A DNA stretch of 64,000 bases. It comes from Przewalskia tangutica (lineage: Eukaryota > Streptophyta > Magnoliopsida > Solanales > Solanaceae). A program made the position numbers and the translations under genes. Shown here in pieces: positions 10,931 to 21,913 of the stretch. Position 1 is the stretch's first letter; each line of letters begins with the position of its first letter. The notes beneath the pieces were generated by a model that saw nothing but the letters and a program-made list of their open reading frames with translations, had not been told where the DNA came from and did no database searches. The stretch lies in NCBI GenBank assembly GCA_029844215.1, contig CM056726.1, forward strand, positions 36,015,001 through 36,079,000, in the 5' to 3' direction.

Positions 10931-12540
10931 AAGTTCTCGAGGGTCGGCCGAGGTTTGCGCCAGCGCCACGCAGTGGCCGCGCGTTCTCTGGTTGAGTGGA
11001 AAAATCTGAACTATTTTATTTTAAAAAAATCCATGGGAGGCTGACAAGTGTATCCCCCCCCCCCCCCATCTGATTTTGCATGCACTACTTATTGACCAAG
11101 TCTTGAAGACTTGGTCATTCTTCAAGTCCTTCTCTCTCTCTAAAGCTAAAAGCTCTCCCTTCTCTCTAGAATTTCAAGAGGAAATCTAAGCTTGAGGAAA
11201 ATCTGAAAGTGTGGCAAGAAGGAAGCTTGTTGGCTAGCTTGTAGGAGTTATTGTGGTGGTGATTGTGGAAAAGAGGCTAGCGAATTTGTTGGAATATTTG
11301 GCTAAAGTTTTAAGGTAACAATTCTTTCTCTCTTTGTTGGTTTTTGGTGTTTCATGTGAAGAAGAAAGAATTTGTAGTTGAAAATATTACTCTTAGATAA
11401 ATTGCATGTAAGAAATATGGGTTGGATATGAAATAATTGGATAAGAAGGTTATGTGAGCATGTTGTAGCCAAAATACTACCTTAAACTTGTTAAGTTAGT
11501 TGTTGTACCTTGTGGGGCAGAATTTTACACACCCAAGATTAGGTGTGTAATCCCCTTTGTGTTGATTGGATTGTTGGGCCTTAAATGTGGCGTTTGGATG
11601 TTGAATTCTGCCTTGATAAAGGTGGCAAAGTATGTAGAAACAAAGGAAATGCTGCCCAATTTTCCATAGAAATTAGTAACTTTGAACTTGGAATATTCTA
11701 CATTGAAACTAGAGGTTAATAAACGTATTATGGTCATTATAGGTTGACGTATTACGTGCGGTAGTTTGGACTTGGCAAGTGGATTGACCCGAAGAGGTAT
11801 GTGGAACTTTCCTACCTCTTGAGCATGAATAATTGTATCTATGTAGTACGGTAGACGTACAAAGGCTTTGGTATCCCTTACTTGTTTTAATGATGTTTTA
11901 AGTCTTAAAGTTAAGGGACTGTGAGTGTTTGAAGTATATGATACTTGTTTCGTTTAAAAGTATAAGTCCCTTGGATATAGGGAGATGTGTTTGACTAGTG
12001 TATAATGGTAATATAACGACTTTATGGGAAGTTGGTTGTATTGGCTTTATGGAAGGTTAACAAAGAAAGGTTTACTCCAAGTAAAACAAGTACGGATAAA
12101 TGGTTTGAATTTGTGAAAGGCAAATTATTTTTAAGGCATTAATTGTCTAAGGTTTTTAAAGAAATGAAGTCACTTGATTTAGAAGCCTATTGTATTTTTA
12201 AAGATAAACGTGACTTGTTTTGAAAAGTTGTCGTGACTTGATACTACGGTTATTAGTATCTTGGGAGTTTTACATAAAAATGAGTCATTTTCTTAAAAGG
12301 TTTAAGGAACGTGGTACTTGGGTTAAATTCCCGGATTTTCTTTTAAAATGACATGTAGTGCCTTAAGTAACTAAAATGAGAGGATGTACTAAAAATGTTA
12401 TTAAGAAGTTAGGAGATATTCTTAACTTGCTTACGTTATGATAAGTCGGTAGCGCTTATGTTATGTATGATAGCCGGTTGTGCTGATTTATGTATTATTA
12501 TTATTATTATTACTATTTATGTCATGGATTTGCTATCCAT

Positions 12541-12716
12541 GATGCGAGTGTGGCGCTTGTACTCATGCGGGCCCACCGGATCCATGCGGGTGAAATAGTC
12601 CCATGCGAGGCGGATGACCTCATGCGGGTGAAATAGTCTCATGCGGGTGAAATAGTCCCATGCGAGGTGATGACCTTATGCGGGTCCACAAGACCTATGC
12701 GGGTGAAATAGTCCCA
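12541..12716. repeat. Degenerate tandem repeat in solo LTR 2
   Basis: Repeated words 'catgcgggtgaaatagtc' and 'ccatgcgagg' in alternating order over about 175 bp. Noncoding. Confidence 0.8.
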
Positions 12717-13348
12717 GGAGTAGGATTGCTTAATGATACTACGGGCGGGAGACCCTGTTTTGATCATGAGCCTCCTATTTTTATGCAGTAAAGTTTATAC
12801 TTGTTACTCTCATTGTTAGTAAGGCACAGTGTACTGTATTTTGATTTTCTTCCATGACTCCAGCTTATTTTTAGACTTATGATATTATTATTACAGTATT
12901 TTCCAGTTTTGCATACTTGGTACATATTGTGTACTGACCCCCTTCCTCGGGGGCTGCGTTCATGCCGCAGGTAGGGGTAAGCAGGTGGTGGATCCTCATT
13001 CTTAGGATCTTGCTCAGGTGTCAGAAGCTCCATTTCTCCGGAGGCTCGACTTTTGGTACGGTTCTCCCTGGTGTTGTAGATGTTTTGTACATTCAGGGGT
13101 ATGACGGGGCCCTGTCCCGTCATAGTGTTTACACATTCTTAGAGGCCTGTAGTCCTGTTATAGCTTGGGTTGTTAAGGATGTAACTGTTCAGCTTTGTTA
13201 TATTAGAGGTAGCCATTTTGGGTTAGCCTGCTTATATTCTCTATGGGTTCTTGTTGTGAGTTTATTTTCCGTTGGTTTTCTCTGATGTTGTATCACAAGG
13301 GTGCCCGGGGTAAGGCACCAGTCGCAGGTCCGTGTTCGGGTCGTGACA

Positions 13349-13353
13349 ATTGT
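13349..13353. repeat. Target site duplication of solo LTR 2, right
   Basis: ATTGT, identical to 10535-10539. Confidence 0.88.
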
Positions 13354-14194
13354 ATATCCGGTAAGCATGGCTATTCTGTGAGTAGCCAACAAATATTCCT
13401 TTGTCACTTTTTGAGTCAAATTTCGCCAATTTGTCCCTGTCATTTAAAATATAGCACACACACCCAAAGACGTGAAAGTAACGCACAGTAGGTTTCTTTC
13501 CATTTAAAAGCTCATAGGGAGTCATTTTGGTTCCTGGACTTAATTAAACTCTATTTGTGATGTGACATGCAGTGTTTAAGGCTTCTGCCCAAACTTTTTG
13601 ACAATTATTTAGAACTCAACATAACTCTAGTCATTTCTTGCAATGTTCTGTTCTTTCTCTCAGCTACCCCATTCTGTTGAGGAGTCTTAGGTGCCGAGAA
13701 TTCATGGAAGATGTCTTTCTTTTCACAGAATTTTGCAAAAGATTGGTTTTCAAATTTCTTTCCATGATCATATCTGATTCTAAAAATGGAAGAACAAAAC
13801 AGGTTCCTAATCCTAGAGTGTAGCATTCTAAACATGTCAAAAGTTTGTGATTTTTTTAAAAAAGTAGATTCATGTGAGTCTGAAAAAATCATCTACAATC
13901 ACATAGGAATATCTCATGTCTCCTAGGTTGTCTACTTCAATAGGACCCATAAGATCCATATGCAATAGTTGAAAACAATGAGACATAACTGAATGTTGTC
14001 CGTCATGTTGGACAACATTATAAGACACGAGTCTGCTTACCTTTTAAAAAATCTTCACACATTGTCTTATTTTTTGGGTTCAGCTTGGGAATGCCTCTAA
14101 CAGCTTCAAACGAGATTAGTTTCTCCAAGTTGTTGTAGTTGACGTGTCCCAACTTCTGATGTCACAGTGTTACATTGCTTACCCTCGCAGAATT
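13354..14194 (-). pseudogene. pol: Integrase of the SIRE-type element, cut by a solo LTR
   Basis: The minus strand encodes the rve integrase core. 13892-13605 contains IRYDHGKKFENQSF and PQQNGVAERKNRTLQEM, including the E of the DDE triad. 13525 downward gives MTPYELLNGKKPTVRYFHVFG, the integrase C-terminal end. The frame stops at 13349-13353, the duplicated target ATTGT of the solo LTR at 10540-13348, and resumes beyond 10539. Further stops and shifts are present. Confidence 0.85.
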
Positions 14195-15019
14195 TCAGAG
14201 TTCTTGTCCATCGATGAGATAGCAATTGTCTCCAGTTCGGGTACCATACATGACACACTGATTTGCAAAATCTGTAACTTTACATCCATGCTTATTGAAT
14301 TTTACCTCGAGATTGTCATCACATAGTTGACTTATGCTAAGAAGGTTAGCCACCAAACCTTCTACATGAAGAACATTCTTCAAGGTTGGTACATCAGGAA
14401 CATTGAGAGTCCATCTACCAATTATCTTACTTGCTTCCTCCACCAAAGGTCACGTATCCTTCAATAAGCTTTTGGTACCTGTCATGTGTCATGAACAGCC
14501 ACTATCGAAGTACCAAAAACCTGTAATATTAGTACGTAAAACAGTTATGCACACATTACACCTCAGGTTTAGTTTAGGTACCCGCACTCTTGAAAACCTT
14601 TTCTTCTTTCTGTTCTCAGGTTGGTTGCTTCGAGTGTTGTCAGTGATGTTGGGCAATATTGGTGACGACATCTTTGGCAACGATCTGAGTGCAGAGTTTT
14701 GAATTTTGTAGTAGTAAGGCATTAGATGTCGTAACTTTTTACAGTAGCTGCTTCCAAACTTCAATTTATCCTTAGTGTTATGAGAGTTATTCTTAGCATT
14801 TTCTTTGACAAACTTTATCCTCTCACTTTTACTCTGGATCTTAGAAGTCTTAGTATTACTAGGTGATTGATACCCAAACCCTGCCTGTGAAAGTTTGCTA
14901 AAGTTTAAGATTTCATCCAATTTGGAGGTTCCCGTGTTGAGTCTTTGAAAGGTGGTCTCAGCTAAATTCAATCTTGCACGAATCTTACCAAGTTCTAGGT
15001 CTTTCTTGGCAAGTGCCAC
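14195..15019 (-). pseudogene. pol: Protease and GAG-pre-integrase part of SIRE pol, broken
   Basis: 15019-14489 reads through a coiled-coil-like stretch (ALAKKDLELGKIRARLNLAE) and reaches WYFDSGCS, the start of the copia aspartic protease motif. 14446-14195 covers the end of the protease domain and the GAG-pre-integrase region (LKNVLHVEGLVANLLSISQL). The two parts are in different frames, so the polyprotein is shifted near 14450-14490. Confidence 0.8.
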
Positions 15020-15021
15020 CT

Positions 15022-16445
15022 CTAATCGGTTAAAGTGCCTTTCAGATTGTTGTTTTCAAAAGCCAGAGATTTTCCTTTTGAGTCTAGTTCCTCAGATTCT
15101 GTGATCAAGGCTTTACAAAGGTCTTGTAATTCCTTTATCACTTCTTCTTTAGGGTCAACTAGATCCAGGTCTACATCTTCACATGAAGAAATAAAACCAC
15201 TAAAACAATTAACATCAGAATAGTCAAAGTACACATACCTTTCCGAAGTTGCTGGAATTTTAGATATTGTGCCCAATGTTGTTACTGATGTTGTCACAAC
15301 ATTGTCAGCAACATCTTCATTGTCGTACAGTGAGTGTTCGAACATTGCTGCCAGCATTGCCTGTGATTCTTCTTCTCAATCTCCTTCCTCCTCTTCGTTT
15401 TCATCATCATTGAGAGTTACCCACAGACTCTTACCAACTTTTCTAATGGTGTTTGCACACTCATTAGCATAATATCCCCAACCCGAGCATGCATGACATT
15501 GCACTTCCTCGAGTTGTTTGGGATTAAAATTGGTGTTGTCAGAGTTGGTTTTTCTTAGTGAATTGTGATTTCTTTGCTCTGAAGGTGACCTTCTTGGTTG
15601 TTTATTGAAGAGTGGATTTTGGTGCTCTTTATATTTAGCTCTATTACGATCATTGTGATCTTTCTCACCATCGAATTAAATCATCGAGTGAGTGAGGCAA
15701 CAGTTGCACCATTATCAAGTTCCTCCAGGTTTCCATCCTCGTTTTCAATATCTGTTTCCGAGGTTTGTCCTTTGAGTGCCAGTGTCTTGTCCTTATACAG
15801 ATCCCTTTGACTTTTGATGTTCATCTCATAAGTTTGAAAGATGATCATTAAGGTGTGTAGATCCATTGTGGTAAGATTATGGGCCTCTTCAATAGCACAA
15901 ATCTTTGTGTTAAACCTTTTAGGAAGAGATCTGAGGGCTTTGTCCACAAGTTGTGTGCTGGTCATAGGAGAACCAAGCACTTGACACTGATTAGCAATGA
16001 CAAATAACTTTTCAAAGTAGGACTTTATATCCTCATATTCTTTCATCCTCAAGCGCTCAGATTGGCTCATAATTATGCGTAGCTTTGTTCGTCACACACT
16101 TGAGGTACATTCACAATGAGTTTGCAAGTTCTCTCAGGCGTCCTTAGCCGTTGTACAATTCTGAATGAGTTTGAATATGTATAGATCTACCCATCCGAAT
16201 ATAGCATTTAAGGCCTTTTCGTTAAAGCTGTTGATTTTTTTCGCTGTCCATTCAGATTCGGGTTTGGTAAGAACATCACCATCCTCATCTGCTGGATACT
16301 TGAGAACCACATAACCTTCAGAGACATATCTCCATGCTCGAACATCAATTGATTTGATGTGCGAACGTAGTCGAATCTTCCAATAGGCGTAGTTGGTTTC
16401 ATTAAAAATTGGAAGTCTACCAACATTTTGAATAGTTGAGTCCAC
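15022..16445 (-). pseudogene. gag: gag of the SIRE-type element, broken
   Basis: Capsid/nucleocapsid precursor. The N-terminal part (16445-16134) starts MDSTIQNVGRLPIFNETNY and has the YWKIRLRSHIKS core of copia gag. The next part (16070-15681) is the conserved gag helix region (SERLRMKEYEDIKSYFEKLF). Near 15480-15510 a zinc knuckle can be read as CHACSGWGYYANEC: the three cysteines are kept but the His is replaced by Tyr. The C-terminal part (15357-15022) is an acidic linker that contains one TGTTGTCACAACA palindrome. The reading frame changes and hits stops between the segments. Confidence 0.85.
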
Positions 16446-16485
16446 AGCTGTTAGATTCAGGACTAAACACTTATTGTATTAAGTA

Positions 16486-16500
16486 TTGGCTCTGATACCA
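16486..16500 (-). other. Primer-binding site, initiator tRNA-Met
   Basis: The minus strand reads TGGTATCAGAGCCA, complementary to the 3' end of plant initiator tRNA-Met, two bases inside the right LTR. It fixes the direction of the element. Confidence 0.9.
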
Positions 16501-16502
16501 CT

Positions 16503-17408
16503 TGTTGGGTCCGAGGCTACGGATAAACACGTAGGAGTAAGAATTAAAACAAACTTGAACAGCTAAACAGTTTCTGGATGTTTCCTTCAGTGTTGTGACA
16601 ACACTTGAGGCAACACTATGATAAAACAGTAATAAACTTTAAAGAGTAAATGCAGCGGAAAAGTAAAAGACACAATGTTTATATTTTCAAGGATATATAT
16701 TAATATAGCCCTTGATGGTTAATGACCGAAGTAATGTATATATTACAATTGAATTTCTTTTTATAATTTGTAGCAATGAAATAAAAAGAAATTACAAATA
16801 AAACGAAGTCGCAGATGACTTCAGCCTAAAGATAAAACATCTAAAAAGAATCATACAACATCTTCATTACAATTGCTTCAACAATAAGCTTAATCTAGAA
16901 TCTGGGCAGCAATAGTAATGTTGGACTAGATGTTGTTATACTACTTTAGGCTAGGGTGTTGATCCAGTTTCTGAAGTGAATTTCTGAAAGCTCTCTTGAT
17001 GATTCTTTTTGTTATGATCTGGATATCGATATTCTGAAGTTCTCCCTCTATTTATAGTGTGAAACTTTCTTGAAATTGGTTGCGGGAGTTGAGAGAAAGA
17101 AGGATGCAGCTTGGATCGATTCTTCTTCCATGAAAACCTCAACAATCTTGACTTGGTCTTCACGTTGCTTTTCTTCCAAGCTTGACTTCTTCTTTTCCCA
17201 TGTTTTAAACACAAATTCCTTGTTGGCTTGCCTAGGTCATTTTTAACCCACAGTAACAAACACTGTTTTGGCCGAAAGAATAGGAAAAATCGTTTACAGA
17301 GATGTTGTCTGTGATGTTGTAACCACACTGCAGGCAATATCCTTATGTTCATCAGCAATGTTGTCCTGAAGAATAACTGGTGTTGTCACAACACTCATGA
17401 CATCAACA
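16503..17408 (-). repeat. 5' LTR of the SIRE-type element
   Basis: Begins TGTTGGGTCCG and ends CATCAACA, directly beside the tRNA-Met primer site. Aligns with 1119-2034. Palindromes TGTTGTSACAACA lie at 16591-16603 and 17381-17393. Confidence 0.92.
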
Positions 17409-17413
17409 AAAAA
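17409..17413. repeat. Target site duplication, right (AAAAA)
   Basis: Matches 1114-1118 at the other end of the SIRE-type element. Confidence 0.75.
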
Positions 17414-19677
17414 TTATATTTATTTATTTTTGTGGGGAAGGAATTTCACAGCCGCTACCTTGCTTCAGTGTAATAGTCTGTAAAATATACCGGAGCGATA
17501 AACCGCATTAAGTCAGCCCCGTTCGACGAGTTCGATGGACTAAGCATGAAATTAGATGGAACATACTTGTTAGCTATTTTTAATAGTTTTAGTTGGAGCA
17601 TAAGCCGCCAATGGAATAATTGTCTTTTTCATGTAGGAGAATTTAACATTAAGAAACGTAATATGTTTAGACGTGTAAATAAACGACTTTGTTTAGCCTA
17701 ACGAATTATGGAAAAGTCTCTATAAAACATGTAATACCTGGCCAAAAACATACTAAAACAAAATACTAAGACTTAATTACAATGTATATTACTTAGGGTA
17801 ACAATACTATCAAAATTGACCCATCTTTTTAAATCTTACAAAAAATGGTCCACTCCCTCCTCTCTCTTTGTCGCACCTCCTCTCTCTCGCTCTCTCTCTC
17901 TGCCGCGTTCTTCTTTTTCCTCCGCCGGTGGTGAAGCGCAAGTGGAGAAAATGAAGTTACCGGCGGCGGAGAAGTCGCCGGAGGTGGTTGAGTGTGCGGT
18001 GGGAAAAACCGGTAGGTATATATTTTAATAGTGTATAATATTATATAGTGTATTTGGGTGTATACACACCTCTTATACACTATTATACATTTTTATGCAT
18101 CTATATATGTAATGTAGATCTATGTTTATAAAAATGCAATTCTTATTTAAAACCAGTCCAGATCTAATTTATACTCACTTATACAATATTGTATAATTGT
18201 GTATAAATATGTATAAGTTCGTATTCTCGTGTATAATATTATATAATTATATTTTTAGTATATATACCTACACAGTATACACGTTCATACACCTATATAC
18301 ATAATGTACATATCTTTTATATATAAATGTATAACATTGTATAAAAATATTTTTGAGTATTCCTTTAGTTTTAGCTATTTTATGCCTTTCAAACTTAACA
18401 AGGAATATCAACGCAACCAAGGGAAGGGTACCCAAACAAGAAATCCTTATTACAGGCATCTTGACAAACTTAGCCCATGAATGATGAAATTATTATCTGC
18501 TCAACCCGTTCAAATTTGGGCGATTTATTGACTCGCCCATTTATTAGCTCGTCTCATTTCAGCTCAATCCATTTTAATCATAAAAAATTGGGCTGATATT
18601 TAGTCCAAATTTATCCATGAGAAATCTTATCAAAAATATGTTTAAATTATTTTTATTTATCTGATATGTTAAATATAGTCATAATAAAGAAAATAATAAT
18701 TCATTAGATATTAAAATATTATAACGAACAAATAAATAAATTAAAGCTTAGTAAGAGGGCGAGTTGGGTTTTGACTCGCTTTTTAGTTTATTTCAGCCCA
18801 AGTCATTTCAGCCCAAGTAACATTTGAGCGAATCATTGACCAGCTCATTTTAATCCGTTCAAATTCAGCCCAACTCGTCCATTTCCCACCCCTATGTGCA
18901 TCTAACAGCTTCTCCAAATAAAGGTAAAATACGTAGACAATCTCCTTAGCTTGGTATCCATTTTTTACCTAGCCACTCAATTATTTCTAGTACATAACTA
19001 TTAGTCAGATAACTCTAAAACTTATAGCAAGTTGAGTAATTTTATGAGTTTCTACCTAGAAAATTGGATTTTTACAGAACCCCTAAACTAAAATGAGCTC
19101 ATATTAATATACCCCCCGGAGGGATATGATGTGCTACATGAATGTCACGCTCCAAAAACTCTTCCAAAGTGGACAATTTTTTGAGTGAATAGGTTTAAAA
19201 CTCCTATAAACTACCGTTGACGTTGTAGTACTAGCTAGCACTTCACATTCTTTCTATTCAATCTCATTCAGTTCATATTAAGTGTTATCTGACCAATCGA
19301 CTTAGACACCAAACCATCTTTTTCGTGTCCTAATACTTATTTTAATTCCCACTTTGAACTGCTAATACCAAATACCTTATATCTTAAGTCTTAGTTGACA
19401 GGGATAAAAGTAGCCTCTATAATAGATTAATTTAACAAGAAAATGCAAAGGTTATCATCAGCTTGTATATATGGCAACTACCGTAGCAGGTGTTACTACC
19501 TATTATCAATACAGTATGAAGGCATCTATATGCCTGTATCTCATATGTGAGAGGTGAGTCAGTATGATCATGCATATGTCTAACTGAATGAAAGAGACAG
19601 ACCCTAAAGAATCAATTCTTTTGTGTAATAGAAAGATGGAGAATGACAAACTAACGCAAGTTAGCTAAAGCAATGTG
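17414..19677. other. Intergenic region upstream of the peroxidase
   Basis: AT-rich, without a gene I can support. It contains a CT-rich stretch (about 17870-17905), a block of alternating TATA-like words at 18015-18350, and at 18480-18900 a decayed stretch with repeated 'cagccca' and 'actcgccc' words. That last stretch may be an old DNA-transposon relic, but I found no clear terminal repeats. Confidence 0.5.
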
Positions 19678-19679
19678 CC

Positions 19680-19687
19680 TATAAATT
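19680..19687 (+). promoter_or_regulatory. Likely TATA box of the peroxidase gene
   Basis: TATAAATT lies 98 bp before the ATG. That fits a 5' untranslated leader of about 65-70 nt. This is the only good TATA-like match at a suitable distance. Confidence 0.6.
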
Positions 19688-19777
19688 CTCTCTGATCCAT
19701 TTGGAGTTAATGTGTGTAGCTACTCGAACAAAGAAAGAGACCTCTTTTAAAGTTTCAAAAAGAAGTAAGTAATTAAA

Positions 19778-21144
19778 ATGGATAAATTTGGCTATCTTGG
19801 TAATTTTCTACTGTTCTGTACTCTACTAGGAATAGTGGGTTGTAGCCATGCTCAGTTACAGTTCAGCTTCTATGCAAAGAGCTGTCCACAAGCAGAAACG
19901 ATAATTGAAGATTATGTGCAAAAACACATCCCAAATGCTCCATCTCTTGCAGCTGCCTTGCTCAGGCTGCAGTTCCATGATTGCTTTGTCAGGGTAAGTG
20001 TATACCTCATTTCATATTAAGAGATAATGTACTTCTCTAATTTTCTTGATTCGTTTTTACAGGGCTGTGATGGTTCTGTACTCCTGAATTTTACTTCGAG
20101 CACAAAAAACCAGACGGAAAAAGTGGCTGTTCCTAATCAAACGCTGACAGGCTTCTCATTCATAGATGGTGTGAAGAAAGCAGTTGAAGCTGAATGCCCT
20201 GGAGTTGTCTCTTGTGCAGACATTGTTGCCTTGGTTGCTAGAGACTCTGTCGTCGTCACAGTAAGTACAAAACTTGAACCAACTTTCAAACAAGTTTCCA
20301 ACATGTCGGACCATATCTTGCTCAGTCCAATAAATAGTGCTGAGGTTATAGTTAAAGCTGCAAAAAGAAAACCGAGATAACAAGTTATAGTAAGCGTGAA
20401 AGGGCTTAACTAAATGAAATATGTTCTTAATCTCTTTTCTTTGCATGATAGGGAGGTCCTTACTGGAATGTTCCAACTGGTAGAAGAGATGGAAGAATAT
20501 CAAACGCCTCGGAAGCCTTGGCAAACATCCCTCCTCCAACTAGTAACTTTTCCAGTCTCCAGACATCTTTTGCCAGCAAGGGGCTTGACCTAAAAGACTT
20601 GGTCCTATTGTCTGGTAAGTTTAAATTAGTATATTCATACTGATTTCTGATTCTGCTATAGTGAAACTTTATATACATTTGTCTTTAAACAAAAATCGTT
20701 ACTAGTATGAACAACTTTCTATCAGGTGCACATACCATTGGAGTCTCTCACTGCCCGTCATTTTCATCACGTTTGTATAATTTTACTGGAGTTAGGGGCA
20801 AACAAGATCCATCTCTAGACAGCGAATATGCAGCTAATCTTAAGACAAAGAAATGCAAATCAATCAATGACAATACGACAATTGTTGAAATGGATCCTGG
20901 CAGTGCTGGTAAATTTGATCTTAGCTACTATAAGCTTGTGCTCAAGAGAAGAGGGCTATTCCAATCTGATGCAGCCTTGACAACAAGTGCGACAACAAAG
21001 TCATACATCAACCAGCTAGTACAAGGATCACTCAAACAATTTAATGCTGAATTTGGTCAGGCCATGGAGAAAATGGGCAGGATTGAAGTTAAGACGGGTT
21101 CTGCTGGTGAGATTAGGAAGCACTGTGCAGTCGTGAATAATTAA
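19778..21144 (+). CDS. Class III secretory peroxidase, Prx3-like, four exons
   Basis: Heme peroxidase of the plant secretory family (EC 1.11.1.7), which oxidises phenolics with H2O2 in the apoplast. Exons: 19778-19993, 20063-20260, 20452-20614 and 20726-21144, joined by GT-AG introns in the four-exon layout common in this family. The predicted protein is 331 residues, the normal length. It has a signal peptide ending near CSHA before QLQFSFYAKSCP. The distal heme site is RLQFHDCFVRGCDGSVLL (Arg and His kept) and the proximal site is SGAHTIGVSHC. The ES/SCADIVALVARDSV region and PTGRRDGR are present, as is the expected set of cysteines. The closest forms I know are Arabidopsis Prx3/RCI3 and Prx27. 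No break is seen, so the gene looks functional. Transposons flank it on both sides. Confidence 0.95.
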
Positions 21145-21289
21145 GAGCAGTCTTTTCCCTTTGTTCACAATTTCCAAATATTTTGTGTTTGTGTGTAATT
21201 TTGATGTGAATTATTTGGGTAACATGTTTTATGTTTTTCTTAATGTGTTCTTATTCCAATATATTCTTGTATATCGATGGTTTTCTTGA

Positions 21290-21295
21290 AATAAA
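21290..21295 (+). terminator. Likely polyadenylation signal of the peroxidase
   Basis: AATAAA about 145 bp after the stop codon, following a T-rich stretch. This is a normal 3' untranslated length for a plant gene. Confidence 0.6.
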
Positions 21296-21525
21296 GCTTT
21301 ATGTAGAAGTTGGAAATCTGTATTCTTTCCTAGAAAAGGTTCTGTTATGCCTTTCTAACCTCTTGTTTTCACCATTGATACTTACCTGATCAAATCTGAT
21401 CCAAAGAGAAGGGAGACTTTTTTTCATGATTGAACGTTTATGGTTGATTTTGGACTTATGATCTCTGAAAATTCTTTCTAGGAATACATAATATATCTTT
21501 CACAGTCTTGAAAGGGTATGATAAT

Positions 21526-21530
21526 GTTTA
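21526..21530. repeat. Target site duplication, left (GTTTA)
   Basis: GTTTA, identical to 26526-26530. It lies about 380 bp downstream of the peroxidase stop codon. Confidence 0.92.
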
Positions 21531-21772
21531 TGTTAGAATATTATATTATTAATTCCTATTAATGATATAATTATGGAGAATCATATGTATATATGGTACA
21601 TAGTAAAATGTATTAATGTATTATTATTAGATGATAGAATAGCATTAATATAGGAAGATATTATAGGAGGATTTTAGGGAAGACTTATTCTTCTCATTCA
21701 ATGTTACTTGGTGTATATATTCTTACCTATTGTGATGAATAAGATTAAGGAAGATATTCCAAAACTCTTTCA
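21531..21772 (+). repeat. 5' LTR of the short-LTR copia element
   Basis: 242 bp, nearly identical to 26284-26525. The visible differences are about five substitutions. Confidence 0.93.
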
Positions 21773-21785
21773 TGGTATCAAGAGC
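21773..21785 (+). other. Primer-binding site, initiator tRNA-Met
   Basis: TGGTATCAAGAGC directly after the LTR. It is the tRNA-Met complement with one extra A, a form common in small plant copia elements. Confidence 0.85.
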
Positions 21786-21913
21786 ATAAGGAAGAAAAAG
21801 ATCCTTAAAATATTTTTCTTGTTTTCTTCCAAATTTCGGTCATCTTCTTCCTTGGTGTTACCCTGACCGATTTTTTTTTTTTAATTTCTCCATTATTGTT
21901 CTTACTCACAACC

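Larger units (their letters stand above)
10540..13348 (+). mobile_element. Solo LTR, Ty3-gypsy Tekay-like, copy 2
   Basis: Starts TGTTATACCCCG and ends GGGTCGTGACA, with the 5-bp duplication ATTGT at 10535-10539 and 13349-13353. It is a 2809-bp solo LTR with no internal domains. It belongs to the same family as 2801-6326 but lies in the opposite orientation. It landed in the integrase-RT linker of the SIRE-type element. It holds a GC-rich motif cluster (10836-10930) and a degenerate 'catgcgggtgaaatagtc' tandem array. Confidence 0.88.
1119..17408 (-). mobile_element. Ty1-copia element, SIRE/Maximus type, interrupted by two solo LTRs
   Basis: Two LTRs of about 910 bp (1119-2034 and 16503-17408) begin TGTT and end AACA. 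They are flanked by an identical 5-bp duplication AAAAA (1114-1118, 17409-17413). On the minus strand, a primer-binding site matching initiator tRNA-Met follows the right LTR and a purine tract precedes the left LTR, so the element reads right to left. Order on the minus strand is gag, protease, integrase, reverse transcriptase, RNase H, then an envelope-like third ORF. That order and a net length near 9.9 kb (after removing two inserted solo LTRs and their duplications) fit the SIRE/Maximus lineage. All frames carry stops or shifts, so the element is inactive. Confidence 0.9.

Noticed and set aside
10784..10969. Minus-strand open frame across the Tekay-like GC cluster
   Set aside because: Same reason: low stop density in GC-rich repeats inside a noncoding LTR.
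2801..13348. A full gypsy element with LTRs at 2801-6326 and 10540-13348
   Set aside because: The two LTRs are in opposite orientation, each has its own different target duplication, and the sequence between them is SIRE pol and ORF3.
17816..18080. Short open frames on both strands near a CT-rich stretch
   Set aside because: Low-complexity sequence with no recognisable protein content and no splice or promoter context that I can support.
18480..18900. Possible old DNA transposon with repeated 'cagccca' and 'actcgccc' words
   Set aside because: I found no paired terminal repeats or target duplication. Mentioned only as part of the intergenic region.
20156..20539. 127-codon minus-strand frame over the peroxidase
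   Set aside because: Antisense shadow of peroxidase exons 2 and 3 and the intron between them.
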